A stretch of DNA of 47,243 nt from an uncultured Prochlorococcus sp. (GTDB lineage: Bacteria; Cyanobacteriota; Cyanobacteriia; PCC-6307; Cyanobiaceae), in NCBI GenBank assembly GCA_902627325.1, contig CACOIM010000009.1:1-47243 (forward strand), in the 5' to 3' direction. This document shows, piece after piece, positions 46,247-47,243 of this stretch (the first letter of the stretch is position 1; every line of letters begins with the position of its first letter). Made by a program: the position numbers and the translations under genes. The notes below the pieces were generated by a model. The model made no database searches and had not been told where the DNA came from. It saw only the letters and a program-made list of their open reading frames with translations.

Positions 46247-46957
46247 ATGTTCAAGACAAAGATACAGGATAAGGTCAGAGATCATCTCATCCAGAAGTGT
46301 GATTTCAACTGCTATGCACCTGACTACTTATTATCCATAGACTACTTTTCGGACTACTCAAGACAAGAGATCCAGAAGAATCATAAGTGGATTACTAAAG
46401 TAGTGTCTGATGTGTTCAATCCTTATGATAGGAACCCTATACTATGGGGATTCTTTATTGAGAAGGGTAAGAAGACTATCAAGAAGTATGGTAAACAGAC
46501 TGTATTCAATACTATTACTGAAGGTTATGAACTAGATGATGATATTGAGGTTGTAGATGGTACTAGGCATACACATGCATTGCTATCACTACCTTATGTT
46601 GACTTAGGTAAACCCAATAAGAATATGAGGAAACTGTGGAGACACATGTTCTATGACATAGGTGGCAATCCACCACATTGGATGTTTGAGGATGGCAATC
46701 AATATGAACTAAAACTTGAAACCCTAGAGTTTGCAATCAAAGACAGGTGTGCAAACTTTCTTGGTTCTGGTGAACAAGCACTTGATATCCAAACTGTTGA
46801 TAATAATCGGCAGTTTGATGGTACATGTGCAAGAGGATGGCACGGTGCCTTGCACTATGTCACCAAGCAGATCAAGGAGCAAGATGACTGGTACGAGGTG
46901 TTTGATGATATCAATTCTAATGTTCTTGATAACGACCCAATAGTTTTACAACCATGA
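46247..46957 (+). CDS. Putative HUH-type replication initiator/relaxase-like protein
   Basis: A 236-aa protein not recognised from any named family. It shows, in order, a strand-like NPILWGFFIEKG (about 63-74), which could be motif I; RHTHALLSLP with H108-x-H110, like the metal-binding HUH motif; then a predicted strand LDIQTV followed by GWHGALHYVTKQI with Y204-x-x-K207, like the catalytic YxxK of rolling-circle Rep proteins. The HxH-YxxK spacing (about 95 residues) is longer than usual but filled by helical sequence. The middle residue of HxH is Thr, not hydrophobic. An in-frame TAA at 46229 supports ATG 46247. Its stop overlaps the next gene (ATGA). The function is inferred from motifs only. 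Confidence 0.5.
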   Translation: MFKTKIQDKVRDHLIQKCDFNCYAPDYLLSIDYFSDYSRQEIQKNHKWITKVVSDVFNPYDRNPILWGFFIEKGKKTIKKYGKQTVFNTITEGYELDDDIEVVDGTRHTHALLSLPYVDLGKPNKNMRKLWRHMFYDIGGNPPHWMFEDGNQYELKLETLEFAIKDRCANFLGSGEQALDIQTVDNNRQFDGTCARGWHGALHYVTKQIKEQDDWYEVFDDINSNVLDNDPIVLQP

Positions 46958-47145
46958 CAGAAGACAGTTCAGCACAGAGATTATCCCTTTATGTGTCACG
47001 TAGGAATAAGAAACACCTACCATTGATCCATGAGGTGATGGAAGAATACGACTTGAATATGACAGACACCTTTTTCAAATTATTGAAAGAGAAGCATGCT
47101 GATATTCAGAATAGAAAACTACGTAAGGAACTAATAGGAGTCTGA
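46954..47145 (+). CDS. Small ribbon-helix-helix-like protein
   Basis: A 63-aa protein: a short polar start, a strand-like QRLSLYVSR, then two predicted helices (KKHLPLIHEVMEEYDL and TDTFFKLLKEKHAD) and a basic tail RKLRKELIGV. Strand-helix-helix in under 70 residues fits RHH (CopG/Arc) DNA-binding proteins, which often control copy number or rep expression. It overlaps the candidate Rep gene by four bases and the following gene by one (TGATG), so the three form an operon. Confidence 0.45.
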   Translation: MTEDSSAQRLSLYVSRRNKKHLPLIHEVMEEYDLNMTDTFFKLLKEKHADIQNRKLRKELIGV

Positions 47146-47243
47146 TGTCTCAATCTACTGTGTATATCTCATCTACTGCAAAACAACAACTTAGAGAGAT
47201 AGCAAGAAAACATTTCACCAAAGAATCTCAAATTTTAGAGAAG
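47145..47243 (+). CDS. Second RHH-like small protein (cut by window edge)
   Basis: Thirty-three codons are visible before the edge. The strand-like STVYISSTA is followed by a helix KQQLREIARKHFTKESQILE, the usual opening of an RHH protein. A Shine-Dalgarno AGGAG lies just before the ATG, which overlaps the previous stop. The total length is unknown. Confidence 0.4.
   Translation, partial: MSQSTVYISSTAKQQLREIARKHFTKESQILEK

Larger units (their letters stand above)
45490..47243. mobile_element. Candidate tRNA-Ser-anchored integrated element (partial, right end outside window)
   Basis: The stretch from the tRNA-Ser 3' end to the window edge differs from everything before it. It has more G+C, codon choice with more AAG, GAC, TAC and GAG than the flanking core genes, a 757-bp repeat-rich noncoding head and a compact phage/plasmid-like operon. 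No core gene follows. No integrase or transposase and no second copy of the tRNA 3' end is visible, so the right boundary and the integration mechanism are unknown. An assembly chimera joining a chromosome end to a phage or plasmid fragment would look similar and cannot be excluded. Confidence 0.5.

Overview
The window is a low-GC cyanobacterial chromosome segment and matches high-light Prochlorococcus closely. It carries psaD, ndhN, ldpA, a cyanobacterial-type glutamate-cysteine ligase, a long PEP carboxylase, aerobic hemF and a CURT1/CAAD membrane protein. Genes are densely packed, many overlap by 1-4 bases, and TTG/GTG starts are common. Most of the window (1-45489) is ordinary core genome. 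The last 1.75 kb is not.

Layout. (1) 1-27208 is a mixed housekeeping and photosynthesis block on both strands: a partial DEDDy exonuclease (RNase D type), a CCB-like membrane protein, hemF, mrp, rodA with a divergent histidine kinase, psaD, trpE, gshA, ppc, a GNAT-like gene, tRNA-Arg(CCG), recF, speD, larE, a two-domain corrinoid adenosyltransferase, a MoeB-rhodanese fusion, a CAAD protein, a fructosamine-kinase-family gene, a CrtD-like FAD oxidoreductase, tyrA, a degenerate DinG/Rad3-like protein, a DUF2839 protein, recA with a LexA-type operator, a HAD hydrolase, tRNA-Gln(TTG), ldpA and ndhN. (2) 27209-43551 is the S10-spc-alpha ribosomal supercluster in compact cyanobacterial form: rplC-rplD-rplW-rplB-rpsS-rplV-rpsC-rplP-rpmC-rpsQ-rplN-rplX-rplE-rpsH-rplF-rplR-rpsE-rplO-secY-adk-rpmJ-rpsM-rpsK-rpoA-rplQ-truA-rplM-rpsI-rpmE-prfA. 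rpsJ, rpsN, rpmD and infA are absent from their usual places. (3) 43567-45489 holds an HNH endonuclease gene, alr and tRNA-Ser(GCT).

(4) 45490-47243 is compositionally and structurally foreign. It starts directly after the 3' end of tRNA-Ser with 757 bp lacking any convincing gene but full of short direct repeats and CG-rich palindromes. A tightly packed operon follows: a 236-aa protein with HxH and YxxK signatures in the order and setting of HUH replication/relaxase endonucleases, then two small ribbon-helix-helix-like proteins, the second cut by the window edge. I read this as the tRNA-proximal end of an integrated mobile element. It is comparable in location to the tRNA-anchored tycheposons of Prochlorococcus, but no integrase is visible in the window. 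It is the best candidate here for something undescribed.

Functional themes: the core block joins translation (ribosomal supercluster, secY, adk, prfA, truA), tetrapyrrole and photosynthetic apparatus (hemF, CCB-like, psaD, ndhN, CAAD), amino-acid and redox metabolism (trpE, tyrA, gshA, ppc, alr) and DNA repair (recA with a LexA site, recF, and a helicase relic). Most assignments come from motifs read directly in the sequence. No database search was possible.
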